This document shows positions 1 through 7,234 of a DNA stretch of 51,603 bases, piece after piece. A program made the position numbers and the translations under genes. Numbering within the stretch: the first letter of the stretch is position 1; each line of letters starts with the position of its first letter. The notes beneath the pieces were generated by a model. It ran no database searches and was not told the origin of the DNA. It worked only from the letters and a program-made list of their open reading frames with translations. The stretch is from NCBI GenBank assembly GCA_028867595.1, contig JAGWGB010000009.1:1-51603 (forward strand). The letters are read 5' to 3'. This DNA is from Nitrososphaerota archaeon (lineage in GTDB: Archaea > Thermoproteota > Nitrososphaeria > Nitrososphaerales > Nitrosopumilaceae).

Positions 1-674
1 GAATAATAGCTGGTAACATTTTGATTAGTACTTTGGTTAACATTTAGTTGTGCAATTTGTTTTTCTGTAAAATCTTTTGCTCTTTCAGAATTTTTTTCTT
101 GTGCAGCTTCTGTTAGTGAATTATGTGTAGCAATTACAAAGTCATTTGCGCTTTGAACTTGTTTTGATGCATCGTCAAGGTTTCCTGAAGTTATGTCTTG
201 AGTTGCATTTTGAAGCATAACATCAAGGTTTGTAAAATTAATATCCAAATTATTTTGTAATGCAATAGACTTTAGAAGGTTCCCCATATTTCCTAGTCTA
301 ACTATTTCTCCCCGTAACTGCATGATTTCTGTTTTTTGTTGGTCATTTGCTGCTGTTGCGTTAAGTGCATTTATCTGATCATTTGTTTCCTTGAAAAACT
401 TCATGGCTGCAAGGAAGTGTTGCTTAGCTGAGCCAACATCTTGTTGGTCTACTGCCTGTGCCAATTCATCAGTTTCATTGGAACCTTGTTTGTAAAGCTG
501 GTTGATCTTGTCTGGAACATTATTAACTTGAGATATTGTAGCACCAAGGTTATCCCTAGCTTGGGTTGCAATATTGAGTAGAGTATCCAATTGTGGATCA
601 GCGTAAGATTTCAGTGGCATGCCAGAAATCATTGTTCCGACCAATAGCATCAATAGAATTGTTAGTACTTTCAT
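1..674 (-). CDS. Secreted helical protein, C-terminus cut by window edge
   Basis: The reverse strand is open from an ATG at 674 to the window start, so the 3' end lies outside. The N-terminus (MKVLTILLMLLVGTMISG) is a signal peptide ending near a SYADP cleavage-like site. The remaining roughly 200 residues are rich in Asn, Gln, Ala and Leu with heptad-like spacing, so I expect an exported alpha-helical or coiled-coil domain. Its ATG overlaps the TGA of the upstream membrane regulator (ATGA, 671-674), so the two are probably translationally coupled. I do not recognise the family. A role as partner or target of that regulator is inference from coupling only. Confidence 0.8.
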   Translation of the reverse strand, partial: MKVLTILLMLLVGTMISGMPLKSYADPQLDTLLNIATQARDNLGATISQVNNVPDKINQLYKQGSNETDELAQAVDQQDVGSAKQHFLAAMKFFKETNDQINALNATAANDQQKTEIMQLRGEIVRLGNMGNLLKSIALQNNLDINFTNLDVMLQNATQDITSGNLDDASKQVQSANDFVIATHNSLTEAAQEKNSERAKDFTEKQIAQLNVNQSTNQNVTSYY

Positions 675-1861
675 TGTTGATCCTCCTCAACTTTTAGTTT
701 TATGAGATTTTGCTGATCTACCTTTTCTATTTCAACAACCCCCTCCCTTTCTAATCGTTTTACTGCACGCCACATTGTAGTACGTGGTAAAAGGAATTTT
801 TTACGAAGTTCACTTTCAAAAACTTGCCCGCCTTTTTCAGATACAAATGCTACGATATCTTTGTCTTCTTGGCGCAGCTCTGGTTTGAGTCTAAAGATTG
901 TTTCTTTATCTGGAGGCATGTAGTCACTTTTTGGAATCTGAGGTATCGGTACTTCTTTTGCTGTTCTGCTTTTTCTTAGTAAAATGAATACAGTGGTTCC
1001 TGCCGCAGCAGCCCCACCTGCAATCAGAATTGGAGTTGTGTTATTGTCTGTAGAGGGTTTCGGTGTAGAAAGGACTGTTTGTTGTTCTTGTACAGCCAAG
1101 TTTTTAGCATTATTGGCCAGTGCTTCCGAATCAGAATATCTTCCTTGATTAAATGCTGTGTTTGCCTCATCGAGTTTTTCAGAAGCAAGAGGAGTCTTGA
1201 TACCCTCTGAATTTACTGTATTTATAAAATCTTGGGCTTTTTGAATTGCCAAAGTTGCAGTCTGGCTTGTACCTAATACTCCAAATACATAATTAATATC
1301 TGTAGGGCCACTTGAAAATGAGATCAGAGACTGACCATCTACAACTTGCAAATTTGTTGGGGTCGCACTCATGCCCACAATTACAGCATTTGCAGGTAAA
1401 AGTACAGAATAATCAGTAGGGGAATTCACATGAAATGTCCACGTCTTTCCATTTTTTGATACAAGATCAGATGTGTCATAATCCACCTTGATTGTAGATG
1501 CTCCAAGAGTTGCAATGTCTAAATTATTTGTGTTATCTTTGCTTGAAAGTAGTGTGCCATTCTGGTCTTGTATGACAAGGTTATCAGTAGTATTGCCATA
1601 TAGGCCAAGTATAAAATCAGGAGACTGAGGGTCAACATCAGTTTGATAGAAGACATGTGTAGTGCCATCGGCATAAATGGTGAACTCAAGTGCTTTAGTT
1701 GAGCTTAATGCGTACTGTATACAAGAGGAAAAGGCTAGTGTAAAAAGGCAGACTGCAATTATTGGTACCTTCAGCATTGCTGTCAAGATATAGGCAATCC
1801 TTACAAAAAGCATTGCTTCTGCTTGCGCTTCTGTTGGGATTGCCAGGGTTTCTGGATACAT
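671..1861 (-). CDS. Membrane-spanning one-component winged-helix regulator
   Basis: 396 residues from the longest start. A hydrophobic N-terminal segment (about residues 29-50) is followed by an Asn/Thr/Asp-rich extracytoplasmic region to about 270, a helical stretch (205-262), one transmembrane helix (about 277-295, ILIAGGAAAAGTTVFILL), a basic linker, and a C-terminal winged helix (about 330-392) with a clear recognition-helix pattern (LPRTTMWRAVKRLEREG). This is sensor outside, DNA-binding domain inside. The first 28 residues look unlike a signal peptide, so the true start may be Met17 or Met29 (1777). It lies 3 bases after a soluble winged-helix gene and overlaps the secreted protein downstream. 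Ligand and regulon are unknown. Confidence 0.8.
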   Translation of the reverse strand: MYPETLAIPTEAQAEAMLFVRIAYILTAMLKVPIIAVCLFTLAFSSCIQYALSSTKALEFTIYADGTTHVFYQTDVDPQSPDFILGLYGNTTDNLVIQDQNGTLLSSKDNTNNLDIATLGASTIKVDYDTSDLVSKNGKTWTFHVNSPTDYSVLLPANAVIVGMSATPTNLQVVDGQSLISFSSGPTDINYVFGVLGTSQTATLAIQKAQDFINTVNSEGIKTPLASEKLDEANTAFNQGRYSDSEALANNAKNLAVQEQQTVLSTPKPSTDNNTTPILIAGGAAAAGTTVFILLRKSRTAKEVPIPQIPKSDYMPPDKETIFRLKPELRQEDKDIVAFVSEKGGQVFESELRKKFLLPRTTMWRAVKRLEREGVVEIEKVDQQNLIKLKVEEDQQ

Positions 1862-1864
1862 TCT

Positions 1865-2152
1865 CTAGTACCTTAAATTAAGTCCCTGGACTACGCCCTG
1901 AAATCTCTGAAATTCCTGAAAGAATCTGATGCCTTTCTCTGTAATCCTAAACAGTCTGTTTCTGTCTGCCTTCATTGATTCTACCAATCCTGCGTCTATT
2001 AGCTTCTGGCATTTCTCTAAGACTGCATAGTGAGAAAGGTTCGCTCTTCTAGAAATAGCAGAGACTATCACTCCCTGTATTCCGCCATCCATGGTCACGC
2101 CAAGGATATCGGCGATTATGCCCATTTCCGACCTGTATTGTTGTTTTGACAT
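1865..2152 (-). CDS. Small winged-helix DNA-binding protein (HTH_45/ArnR-like)
   Basis: About 95 residues from the ATG at 2152; in-frame ATGs at 2158 and 2191 give longer forms. I prefer 2152 because a TATA-like TGATAAAACA on the reverse strand near 2173-2181 would place the transcript start on that codon. The sequence is a compact winged helix: helix 1 (RSEMGIIADIL), a recognition region (ISRRANLSHYAVLEKCQKL), a turn (GLVES) and a wing ending in ITEKGIRFFQEF. Archaea carry many such one-domain regulators. It is followed at once by the membrane-spanning regulator, so the two may act in one signalling unit; that is inference. Confidence 0.8.
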   Translation of the reverse strand: MSKQQYRSEMGIIADILGVTMDGGIQGVIVSAISRRANLSHYAVLEKCQKLIDAGLVESMKADRNRLFRITEKGIRFFQEFQRFQGVVQGLNLRY

Positions 2153-2301
2153 GTGCATCTTATAGAATCGATGTTTTATCAGGTACAGCATGAAACATCA
2201 CAGCGGAACGCCTAGCGGAACGGGTGTTTCATGCTTTGAAATAGTCAAAAATGTCACATTTACGAAGCGGGGGAGAAGGCGTTGTTGGAGTAAGTTGAAC
2301 A

Positions 2302-2310
2302 GATTTTATA
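2302..2310 (+). promoter_or_regulatory. TATA-like box of the TRAM gene
   Basis: GATTTTATA centred near 2306 predicts a transcript start near 2332. That lies inside the ATG-initiated reading frame but just upstream of a strong Shine-Dalgarno (AAGGAGGTG, 2337-2344) and a GTG at 2350. The box therefore helps to decide the start codon. Confidence 0.5.
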
Positions 2311-2349
2311 GGGTAATATCATATGCCTAGCAACAAAGGAGGTGCAACG

Positions 2350-2697
2350 GTGAGCTTTAACGACTCTGGTTTTGGAGAAAGTCCAAGACAGGGATACAAT
2401 GGTGGAAATAGAGGTTATGGTGGAGGTCGAAGATTCGGCGGCGGACGACGCTTCGGTGGAGGACGACGCTTTGATGATAACAGACCAAAACCAGTAGAAA
2501 CCGGTAAGGAATATGATGTATCCATAACAGAAATCAGCAGAAAGGGAGACGGTATCGCAAGAGTAGAAGGTTTTGTAATATTCGTCAAAGGTGGACAAGT
2601 AGGCCAGAACGCAAAAGTAAAGATTACGCAAGTTGGCGGACGCTTTGCTACTGCTGATCTAGTAGGCGAAGGAACCCCACAACCAGCAGCAGAATAA
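2350..2697 (+). CDS. TRAM-domain RNA-binding protein with RGG-like tail
   Basis: 115 residues from GTG 2350, or 124 from ATG 2323. The N-terminal half is a low-complexity Gly/Arg/Tyr segment with repeated GGGRRFGGGRRF units, like eukaryotic RGG boxes. The C-terminal half is a TRAM domain (VGKEYDVSITEISRKGDGI-type start, then FVIFVKGGQVGQ and KVKITQVG). Single-TRAM proteins in archaea bind RNA and can act as cold-shock-like RNA chaperones; that is family knowledge. I choose GTG 2350 because AAGGAGGTG lies 5 bases upstream of it and the TATA-like box at 2302-2310 would start transcription after the ATG. It is monocistronic, between two reverse-strand genes. Confidence 0.85.
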   Translation: MSFNDSGFGESPRQGYNGGNRGYGGGRRFGGGRRFGGGRRFDDNRPKPVETGKEYDVSITEISRKGDGIARVEGFVIFVKGGQVGQNAKVKITQVGGRFATADLVGEGTPQPAAE

Positions 2698-2729
2698 ACT
2701 GGTTGCCTAAAGGGGCATTCTTTGATTTC

Positions 2730-3113
2730 TTACAAATTACTAGTCTTCTTTTTTATCTTCTCTATAATTTCCAATTTTCTTGCTATATTCATTCTAGGTT
2801 CCATTGTAACATAGACTGTTTTATGCTTCGGATAGACAACTATTTGGGTGACCCTCTGACGTTCTATGTGTACATAATTGACAGGTCCTAGATTTTTATC
2901 GAACTGCTTGCGGATTTTTCTTCTTATGGCTACCTGTTTACAGAAATATTCTTCTTCCTTTTGTGATTTGAGGGATGTTTTGCCTTCTTTCATTATGGCT
3001 TCAGATATGTTTCCCTTAAGATCTATGATTGCAGCAAATCGCATCATCGGATCTAGTTCCAAGATATCCTCTACTATAGGTAGGAGATTTGTTTTGCGAT
3101 TGCTTTTTTCCAA
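2730..3113 (-). CDS. Conserved small thaumarchaeal-type protein
   Basis: 127 residues, mixed alpha/beta, with no signal peptide or membrane segment. The middle (MMRFAAIIDLKGNISEAIM) and the later strands (VTQIVVYPKHKTVYVTMEP) resemble the sheet of small roadblock/profilin-like folds, but no diagnostic motif is visible. The C-terminus is a Lys-rich helix. I believe similar proteins occur as small conserved hypotheticals in Nitrosopumilales (possibly the DUF6659 type), but I could not confirm this. It is convergent with the TRAM gene, 32 bases apart, and has its own upstream region. Confidence 0.75.
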   Translation of the reverse strand: MEKSNRKTNLLPIVEDILELDPMMRFAAIIDLKGNISEAIMKEGKTSLKSQKEEEYFCKQVAIRRKIRKQFDKNLGPVNYVHIERQRVTQIVVYPKHKTVYVTMEPRMNIARKLEIIEKIKKKTSNL

Positions 3114-3179
3114 TTAACGAAAAACAATGATTGGATTCTAAATATATCTTAGTTTATAGCAAAATGATCGCTGAATCTG

Positions 3180-3195
3180 GCCTAAAAAAGGCCTT
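3180..3195. terminator. GGCC-flanked hairpin, possible terminator
   Basis: GGCCTAAAAAAGGCC followed by TTTTCTC forms a small GC-clamped hairpin with a T-run on the + strand. It lies in the 159-base gap between the 2730-3113 gene and the coiled-coil gene. Its role is unclear because no + strand gene ends immediately before it. Confidence 0.25.
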
Positions 3196-3235
3196 TTCTC
3201 TGGTCTAACGACGAGTGAGTAATACATCTATTAAC

Positions 3236-3248
3236 TTTTTATATATTA
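3236..3248 (+). promoter_or_regulatory. TATA box of the coiled-coil gene
   Basis: TTTTTATATATTA centred near 3243, about 30 bases before the ATG at 3273. This is the normal archaeal spacing for a transcript with a leader of only a few bases. Confidence 0.6.
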
Positions 3249-3272
3249 CACATTACAGTAGTCATAAGCAAT

Positions 3273-3860
3273 ATGTTTGAAAAATTCCGAAAGAAAAAAG
3301 ACGAATTTAACCCAGATTCTACTAAAAAAGAAGATTTTACAACTACACAATATGAGCAGTCAGAAGAAAATGTAGAGGTTATCGAACAACCTAAACCAGA
3401 GCCAGCCAGGATAATTGAGCAACCTGCCCCTACTGAACAGGTAAAAATACCGGAACCTATGCAACAAAGAACAATGAGTGGTGAAGACATAGGAATTAGG
3501 GCTCTCATGGATAAACGAACCAAACTTGAAGAAGCAATTGATTACGTGGGCCTAATGATCAAGAATTTGAAGGATAAAAGAACCAATCTGGAAAAAAGTA
3601 TAGAGGACGAATCTGTAGACATTAAGAATCTCAAGGAGAAATTAGTTAAAGTCGGTCAGTATATTGAAGAGGAAAAACAGGGAATAAAAGCCCTTCAGCA
3701 GAAAAGAGGAGATGTAGAAAAAGAGGCAGATGATGTTGCAACAATTATCAATAATCTGCGTGAAAAGCTGCTTGGTATTGATAGAATTGTAAACGAAGAA
3801 GGCAATAAGATAGAAAAATTTAAAGATTCTAGACCTAGATCAGATTCTTCCTTCAGCTAG
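3273..3860 (+). CDS. Coiled-coil protein with acidic/proline linker
   Basis: 195 residues. A short basic N-terminus (MFEKFRKKKDEF) precedes an acidic, Pro/Gln-rich disordered stretch (about 15-70). The rest is a long charged coiled coil with three imperfect repeats of the type IKNLKDKRTNLEKSIEDE, IKNLKEKLVKVGQYIEEE and INNLREKLLGIDRIVNEE. There is no signal peptide or catalytic motif, so a cytoplasmic scaffold or adaptor is the most that can be inferred. The start is supported by the TATA box at 3236-3248. Its stop TAG shares the palindrome CTAG (3857-3860) with the stop of the convergent next gene. Confidence 0.8.
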   Translation: MFEKFRKKKDEFNPDSTKKEDFTTTQYEQSEENVEVIEQPKPEPARIIEQPAPTEQVKIPEPMQQRTMSGEDIGIRALMDKRTKLEEAIDYVGLMIKNLKDKRTNLEKSIEDESVDIKNLKEKLVKVGQYIEEEKQGIKALQQKRGDVEKEADDVATIINNLREKLLGIDRIVNEEGNKIEKFKDSRPRSDSSFS

Positions 3861-4237
3861 AAGGTAAAGCCTTCTTTCATAATGCTGTTTAGATTCTCTT
3901 TTATCTCTTCTTCTGATGACAGCGAGTCAAGATCTCTGATTAGAACTTCGGTTGCTAAACATTGGTTCTTTGAAAACTGATAATAACAATCTAATTTTTC
4001 CTGATAGGTTTTTGCGTTGTAATAGATGGTCCAGAAATTTTCTGTCGAATGTTGTACATAAAGCAGAAACTTTCGAATTACTGTCTCAATTTTAGGTGAT
4101 GGATTGTCTTTCATTAATCCAATTAAAATTTGCTCAAGTTTAGTATCTAAATTGGATTCGTAAATCAGTTGGTAAATTTCTGTATTATTTGTCACGATTG
4201 CTATACGTATCTGTATCATAAAAGCTTTCATAGACAA
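3857..4237 (-). CDS. Hypothetical alpha-helical protein
   Basis: 126 residues (or slightly fewer if Met3 or Met7 is the start), predicted all-helical with Tyr, Asn and Leu prominent and no membrane segment. I recognise no family motif. It converges on the coiled-coil gene with a four-base overlap of the stop codons. Upstream of it lies the 410-base gap that holds a structured RNA candidate transcribed in the opposite direction. Confidence 0.65.
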   Translation of the reverse strand: MSMKAFMIQIRIAIVTNNTEIYQLIYESNLDTKLEQILIGLMKDNPSPKIETVIRKFLLYVQHSTENFWTIYYNAKTYQEKLDCYYQFSKNQCLATEVLIRDLDSLSSEEEIKENLNSIMKEGFTF

Positions 4238-4319
4238 TTTTCAAGAAATTCCTTGTTACTATGTAACAACTTTAACTATTGTAAGAAATCAAAGATTTCA
4301 AATAGAAATTAGTCACAAT

Positions 4320-4330
4320 ACTTAAATAAT
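4320..4330 (+). promoter_or_regulatory. TATA-like box of the ncRNA candidate
   Basis: ACTTAAATAAT centred near 4325 lies about 23-27 bases before the GTCCCTGCC sequence where the GC-rich structured stretch begins. Position and sequence fit an archaeal core promoter. Confidence 0.5.
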
Positions 4331-4347
4331 TTGCATGCGTATTAATT

Positions 4348-4538
4348 GTCCCTGCCAAAGGAATATCCTCCCAAGACAGGCATCATGCAGCAAACATGTG
4401 ATACGGCCAAGGAGATCCCTTCCGTAAAAGCACCAAAGGAGAAATCCTAAGGAAATGATGACAATGGTCGTCATGTCTTTGAATGCGATGCATTCTCACA
4501 TGGCGTGTGAATCTCACACGTCTGCATGATAAAATTTT
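4348..4538 (+). ncRNA. Candidate structured non-coding RNA of about 190 nt
   Basis: No reading frame explains this GC-rich island in an AT-rich gap. Reading 5' to 3' I find consecutive hairpins: CCTG(4350)...CAGG(4377) enclosing AGGA-ATA-TCCT; ACGG(4403)...CCGT(4421) enclosing AAGG-AGATC-CCTT; AGGA-GAAA-TCCT with a GNRA loop (4437-4448); ATGAC...GTCAT (4457-4473); GAATGC-GAT-GCATTC (4481-4495); and CGTGTGA-ATC-TCACACG (4504-4520) flanked by CATG repeats. The T-run ATTTTTC (4533-4539) could end it. A TATA-like box lies at the right distance upstream. It does not show the conserved cores of SRP RNA, RNase P RNA or a C/D box pair that I can recognise, so the class is unknown. Confidence 0.6.
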
Positions 4539-4650
4539 TCCCAAATTACAGCAATATAAAAAAAGTCCAAACAGGTATATGAAATGAATAATTCAGTTGC
4601 TTGGCAAGCCTATAGTTAACTCATAATATGGCATTGGTGTAATTTTTTGA

Positions 4651-5919
4651 GTGCAGCCCATACAATCACAAAAGTGGATGTGGTATATTCTTCCAGGCCA
4701 GATTACCAATCAGGGTTTGAATATTGTAATTCCCTTGTATGTGATATTTTTAGGTGGAGGAATAGGAGAGGTTGCAATAATCACTGCTCTTCAGAATGCT
4801 ACAATAGCTGGTGGATCTATTTTTTGGGGTAAGATAATTGACAGGTTTCACACAAGACGGCTTATACTTTTGATATCGTTCTTTGTTGTTTTCCTATGTA
4901 GTCTTGAAATATACTTTACCACGTCAATCGGTATACTTTATTGTATTTCGCCCATACTTGGATTTTTTATTGTTGGTAGAAATCCTGTTACCCAGCTACT
5001 TGTGATGGAGTCTGTACAGAAGAACCTCTGGAGTTGGCTTTTTGCAAGAACATCAATAATTAGTACTCTTGGAATGTTGACCGCCATGGCAATTGGAACT
5101 GCCTTTAGTCATTATTTTGATTTAAGACCGTATTTTCTCATCTGCGCAGCGTCAAGTGGAGTAGCAATGATGCTTAGTATGATGGTCAAGGGGGCTAGAT
5201 TTCATATTGAACGAAGCAGTATAGCACATTCCATCCAGGGTTTACGTTATACTATAGGTCATCATCACTTTGTCTTCCCTAAAATTCCTGAGATTTATGA
5301 TTTCAAACACATAATTACAATATTTAGGGGAAAGATAAGTAATGAGATTGGAATTTTTTACATTGCAATTTTCTGCTTTAATCTTGGAAGTAATATGTAT
5401 TCAACAGCTTGGAGCCCTTTTCTCATAAGTCGTCATTTTTCAAATTCAGGCGTTTTTCTAAACTACCTAATTCAAACATCAACTATGTTACTCGTATTTT
5501 TTGTAGCACCAAAGATAATTTCCAAGATAGGAGAAGAACGATCTACTCTAGTAGCATTTATGCCTAGAATACTGGCCATAATAATTCCAGGTATTGCAGT
5601 TTCCATGATGATTGGAAGTTCTGGTACTGTATTAGCAATTATTTCATCCTGTCTTCTTGTGATCGGATTTTCTATTTTTAGCACATCAAGCTCTGTCATA
5701 TTTTTTAGAAGTATACCACAAGGGTTTGAAGGAAAATACCTAGGAGTTAATAGTGCTGTGACTGGAATTGGTGTTTTTACAGGTTCTCTTGCAACCGGCG
5801 AATTTACCAAGACATTTGGTTATTCAGTGTTGTTTTTTTCTTCTGCAGCAGTATTGGTTACTTCCCTAGTTTTATTTGCGGTATATTTCCGCTATAGACT
5901 ATCTCACAAGATAGCCTAG
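4651..5919 (+). CDS. MFS-type transporter, 12 membrane segments
   Basis: 422 residues with GTG as start. Hydrophobic segments fill most of the sequence, broken by a cytoplasmic loop near residues 185-225 (HIERSSIAHSIQGLRYTIGHHHF), as expected between the two six-helix halves of a major facilitator. The first loop has a motif A-like GKIIDRFHTRRL. The His-rich central loop (IGHHHFVFP) is a minor oddity. The substrate cannot be told from sequence. The end overlaps the convergent cdvB-like gene by CTAG (5916-5919). Other facilitator subgroups cannot be excluded, but the fold assignment is firm. Confidence 0.8.
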   Translation: MQPIQSQKWMWYILPGQITNQGLNIVIPLYVIFLGGGIGEVAIITALQNATIAGGSIFWGKIIDRFHTRRLILLISFFVVFLCSLEIYFTTSIGILYCISPILGFFIVGRNPVTQLLVMESVQKNLWSWLFARTSIISTLGMLTAMAIGTAFSHYFDLRPYFLICAASSGVAMMLSMMVKGARFHIERSSIAHSIQGLRYTIGHHHFVFPKIPEIYDFKHIITIFRGKISNEIGIFYIAIFCFNLGSNMYSTAWSPFLISRHFSNSGVFLNYLIQTSTMLLVFFVAPKIISKIGEERSTLVAFMPRILAIIIPGIAVSMMIGSSGTVLAIISSCLLVIGFSIFSTSSSVIFFRSIPQGFEGKYLGVNSAVTGIGVFTGSLATGEFTKTFGYSVLFFSSAAVLVTSLVLFAVYFRYRLSHKIA

Positions 5920-6554
5920 ATGTAGCGTGCAGAAGATGATTGGCCGCTTGCAGGCATTGAAGGCAGTTTGTCATTTACTGCTGCCTCTGCAACTGCTGCA
6001 GCTTCTTGAATGATCTTCTCTGATTCTTCATCAGTAACTCCAGAATCAATTCCAAAGTCGCCACCGTGGAACGTATCTGTCATTAATCCACTGAGCATAT
6101 CTGTCATTCCGGCTAGTTCACGATCTGCTTCAGGCATAAACTGTCCCAATGATGATCTAAGACTCTTCATCAAGCCAATTGTTGGCATGATTGTGACTAC
6201 TGTATCACCTAGATCATGGAAGGTGCTAAGTCTAAGCTCTATTTGCTCAAGTGCAATTCTAGCATTTCCGAGAAGTTTAGTAACTTTTCTAACTTCAGCT
6301 AATTCTTTTGATAAAACTCTACTCGCAGTAAGATCATGTTGTTGAGTAGCAACTACAATTCTTTTGAATAACTTTTCATCTCTTTGTTTTAATTTTGTAA
6401 TCATTCCATCAAGTTTTCCAATTTGGGTCTGCAGTCTTTTTACTGCCTGCTCCATTCTTGGCTTCAAAGGACCTTTTGGTCTAATCGCATCATTGATTCG
6501 TTCACCAACGCTTGGTGTCTGTGGTTTTTGCCAGTTATTAGCAAATGTTGTCAT
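5916..6554 (-). CDS. CdvB-type ESCRT-III (Snf7) cell-division protein
   Basis: 212 residues. After a short basic N-terminus (about 1-30, including RPKGPLKPRMEQAVKRLQTQI) comes the long antiparallel helical hairpin typical of Snf7/ESCRT-III proteins (helices across about 35-120), then an acidic C-terminal part (GIDSGVTDEESEKIIQEAAAVAEAA) like the autoinhibitory/MIM region. I do not see the C-terminal winged helix that Sulfolobus CdvB uses to bind CdvA, so it is closer to CdvB1/B2 paralogues. ESCRT-III filaments drive membrane constriction in thaumarchaeal division. A reverse-strand TATA (AAATTAATAATAG, 6573-6585) predicts a leaderless mRNA. It lies downstream of a C2H2 microprotein on the same strand. 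Confidence 0.85.
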   Translation of the reverse strand: MTTFANNWQKPQTPSVGERINDAIRPKGPLKPRMEQAVKRLQTQIGKLDGMITKLKQRDEKLFKRIVVATQQHDLTASRVLSKELAEVRKVTKLLGNARIALEQIELRLSTFHDLGDTVVTIMPTIGLMKSLRSSLGQFMPEADRELAGMTDMLSGLMTDTFHGGDFGIDSGVTDEESEKIIQEAAAVAEAAVNDKLPSMPASGQSSSARYI

Positions 6555-6572
6555 GCATACGACTGAAAAAAT

Positions 6573-6585
6573 CTATTATTAATTT
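6573..6585 (-). promoter_or_regulatory. TATA box of the cdvB-like gene
   Basis: AAATTAATAATAG on the reverse strand, centred about 25 bases before the ATG at 6554, so transcription should begin at or next to the start codon. Confidence 0.55.
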
Positions 6586-6632
6586 CAGGTGTAAAATGTG
6601 GTTCACAGTATACTAAATTTAGCTAACAAAAC

Positions 6633-6654
6633 CTTGTGCCTGAGAAGGCACAGG
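6633..6654. terminator. Strong hairpin between C2H2 gene and cdvB
   Basis: CTTGTGCC-TGAGAA-GGCACAGG gives an 8-bp stem with a six-base loop. It lies downstream of the C2H2 microprotein stop (6737) and upstream of the cdvB promoter. It could end the microprotein transcript or be a leader structure; no long T-run follows on the reverse strand. Confidence 0.3.
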
Positions 6655-6736
6655 CCTGTTTGATAGTGAAAAAATCAAAATTTTTGGATAACCTAATTTG
6701 GATATATCCTCGTACAATCACCAACACTACAGAGAT

Positions 6737-6847
6737 CTATTGCATTACTTGAATTGCAACGTTTCTCTGCGGATGGATTTTCTTTATGTGAATTGCAAGT
6801 GCACCGCTTGATGGTTGCGATTCACAGCAAAGTGGACATTTTTCCAT
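6737..6847 (-). CDS. 36-residue C2H2 zinc-finger microprotein
   Basis: An ATG at 6847 opens a 36-codon frame ending in TAG. It holds one complete classical zinc finger: Cys4-x2-Cys7-x12-His20-x4-His25 (MEKCPLCC ... LAIHIKKIHPQ). The four ligands and their spacing fit the C-x2-4-C-x12-H-x3-5-H consensus exactly. A reverse-strand TATA (CCTTAAATACATT, 6875-6887) lies about 35 bases upstream, giving a leader near 9 bases. Single-finger proteins of this size occur in archaea and may bind nucleic acid or protein. It sits 180 bases upstream of the cdvB-like gene on the same strand. Function and partner are unknown. Confidence 0.65.
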   Translation of the reverse strand: MEKCPLCCESQPSSGALAIHIKKIHPQRNVAIQVMQ

Positions 6848-6874
6848 TTTATTTATTGCCTGTCATCCAAAACT

Positions 6875-6887
6875 AATGTATTTAAGG
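6875..6887 (-). promoter_or_regulatory. TATA box of the C2H2 microprotein gene
   Basis: CCTTAAATACATT on the reverse strand, centred near 6882, predicting transcription from about 6856, shortly before the ATG at 6847. Confidence 0.5.
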
Positions 6888-7234
6888 TTTTGCTCAGACC
6901 GTTTTGACAACTTTTCAAACATCAATTTTTTGAAAATCTTTTTTTTGTTTCAGAAAGAATGAGACAAAAGATATTTTTTGAAAAAATAAAGCAAGTCAAA
7001 AGCTGTTCAGTCAAACAGAAAGTTATTTTCTAAATTCATATGGCAAAAATTTCGAAACTGTAGGTCTGGAACCAGGCTTTTTATGATTGATACATACAAT
7101 TCAAGTTTTCTCAGTAATTAAGGGAGAAAAAGTAAAAAAATTTAAATAATTCATAACTAAATTCAAGTTTTTTGAATTCCACTTATAGTTAAACCTTTTT
7201 ATTTATGTTAACCGAAATTCTTATAAGATATCAT

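Noticed and set aside
4348-4538. Structured region considered as RNase P RNA, SRP RNA or a C/D box RNA
   Set aside because: I could not find the conserved RNase P core, the SRP domain IV loop, or a paired C box and D box. ATGATGA is present near 4456 but no matching CTGA follows at a proper distance.
4647-4832. 61-codon forward ORF starting just before the MFS gene
   Set aside because: It is another frame of the same sequence; the frame from GTG 4651 gives 422 residues of membrane protein.
7066-7082. CTGGAACCAG hairpin followed by GCTTTTT in the gap before TFB
   Set aside because: It looks like a small terminator, but the stem is only 4 bp and no transcript or gene ends before it, so I did not list it.
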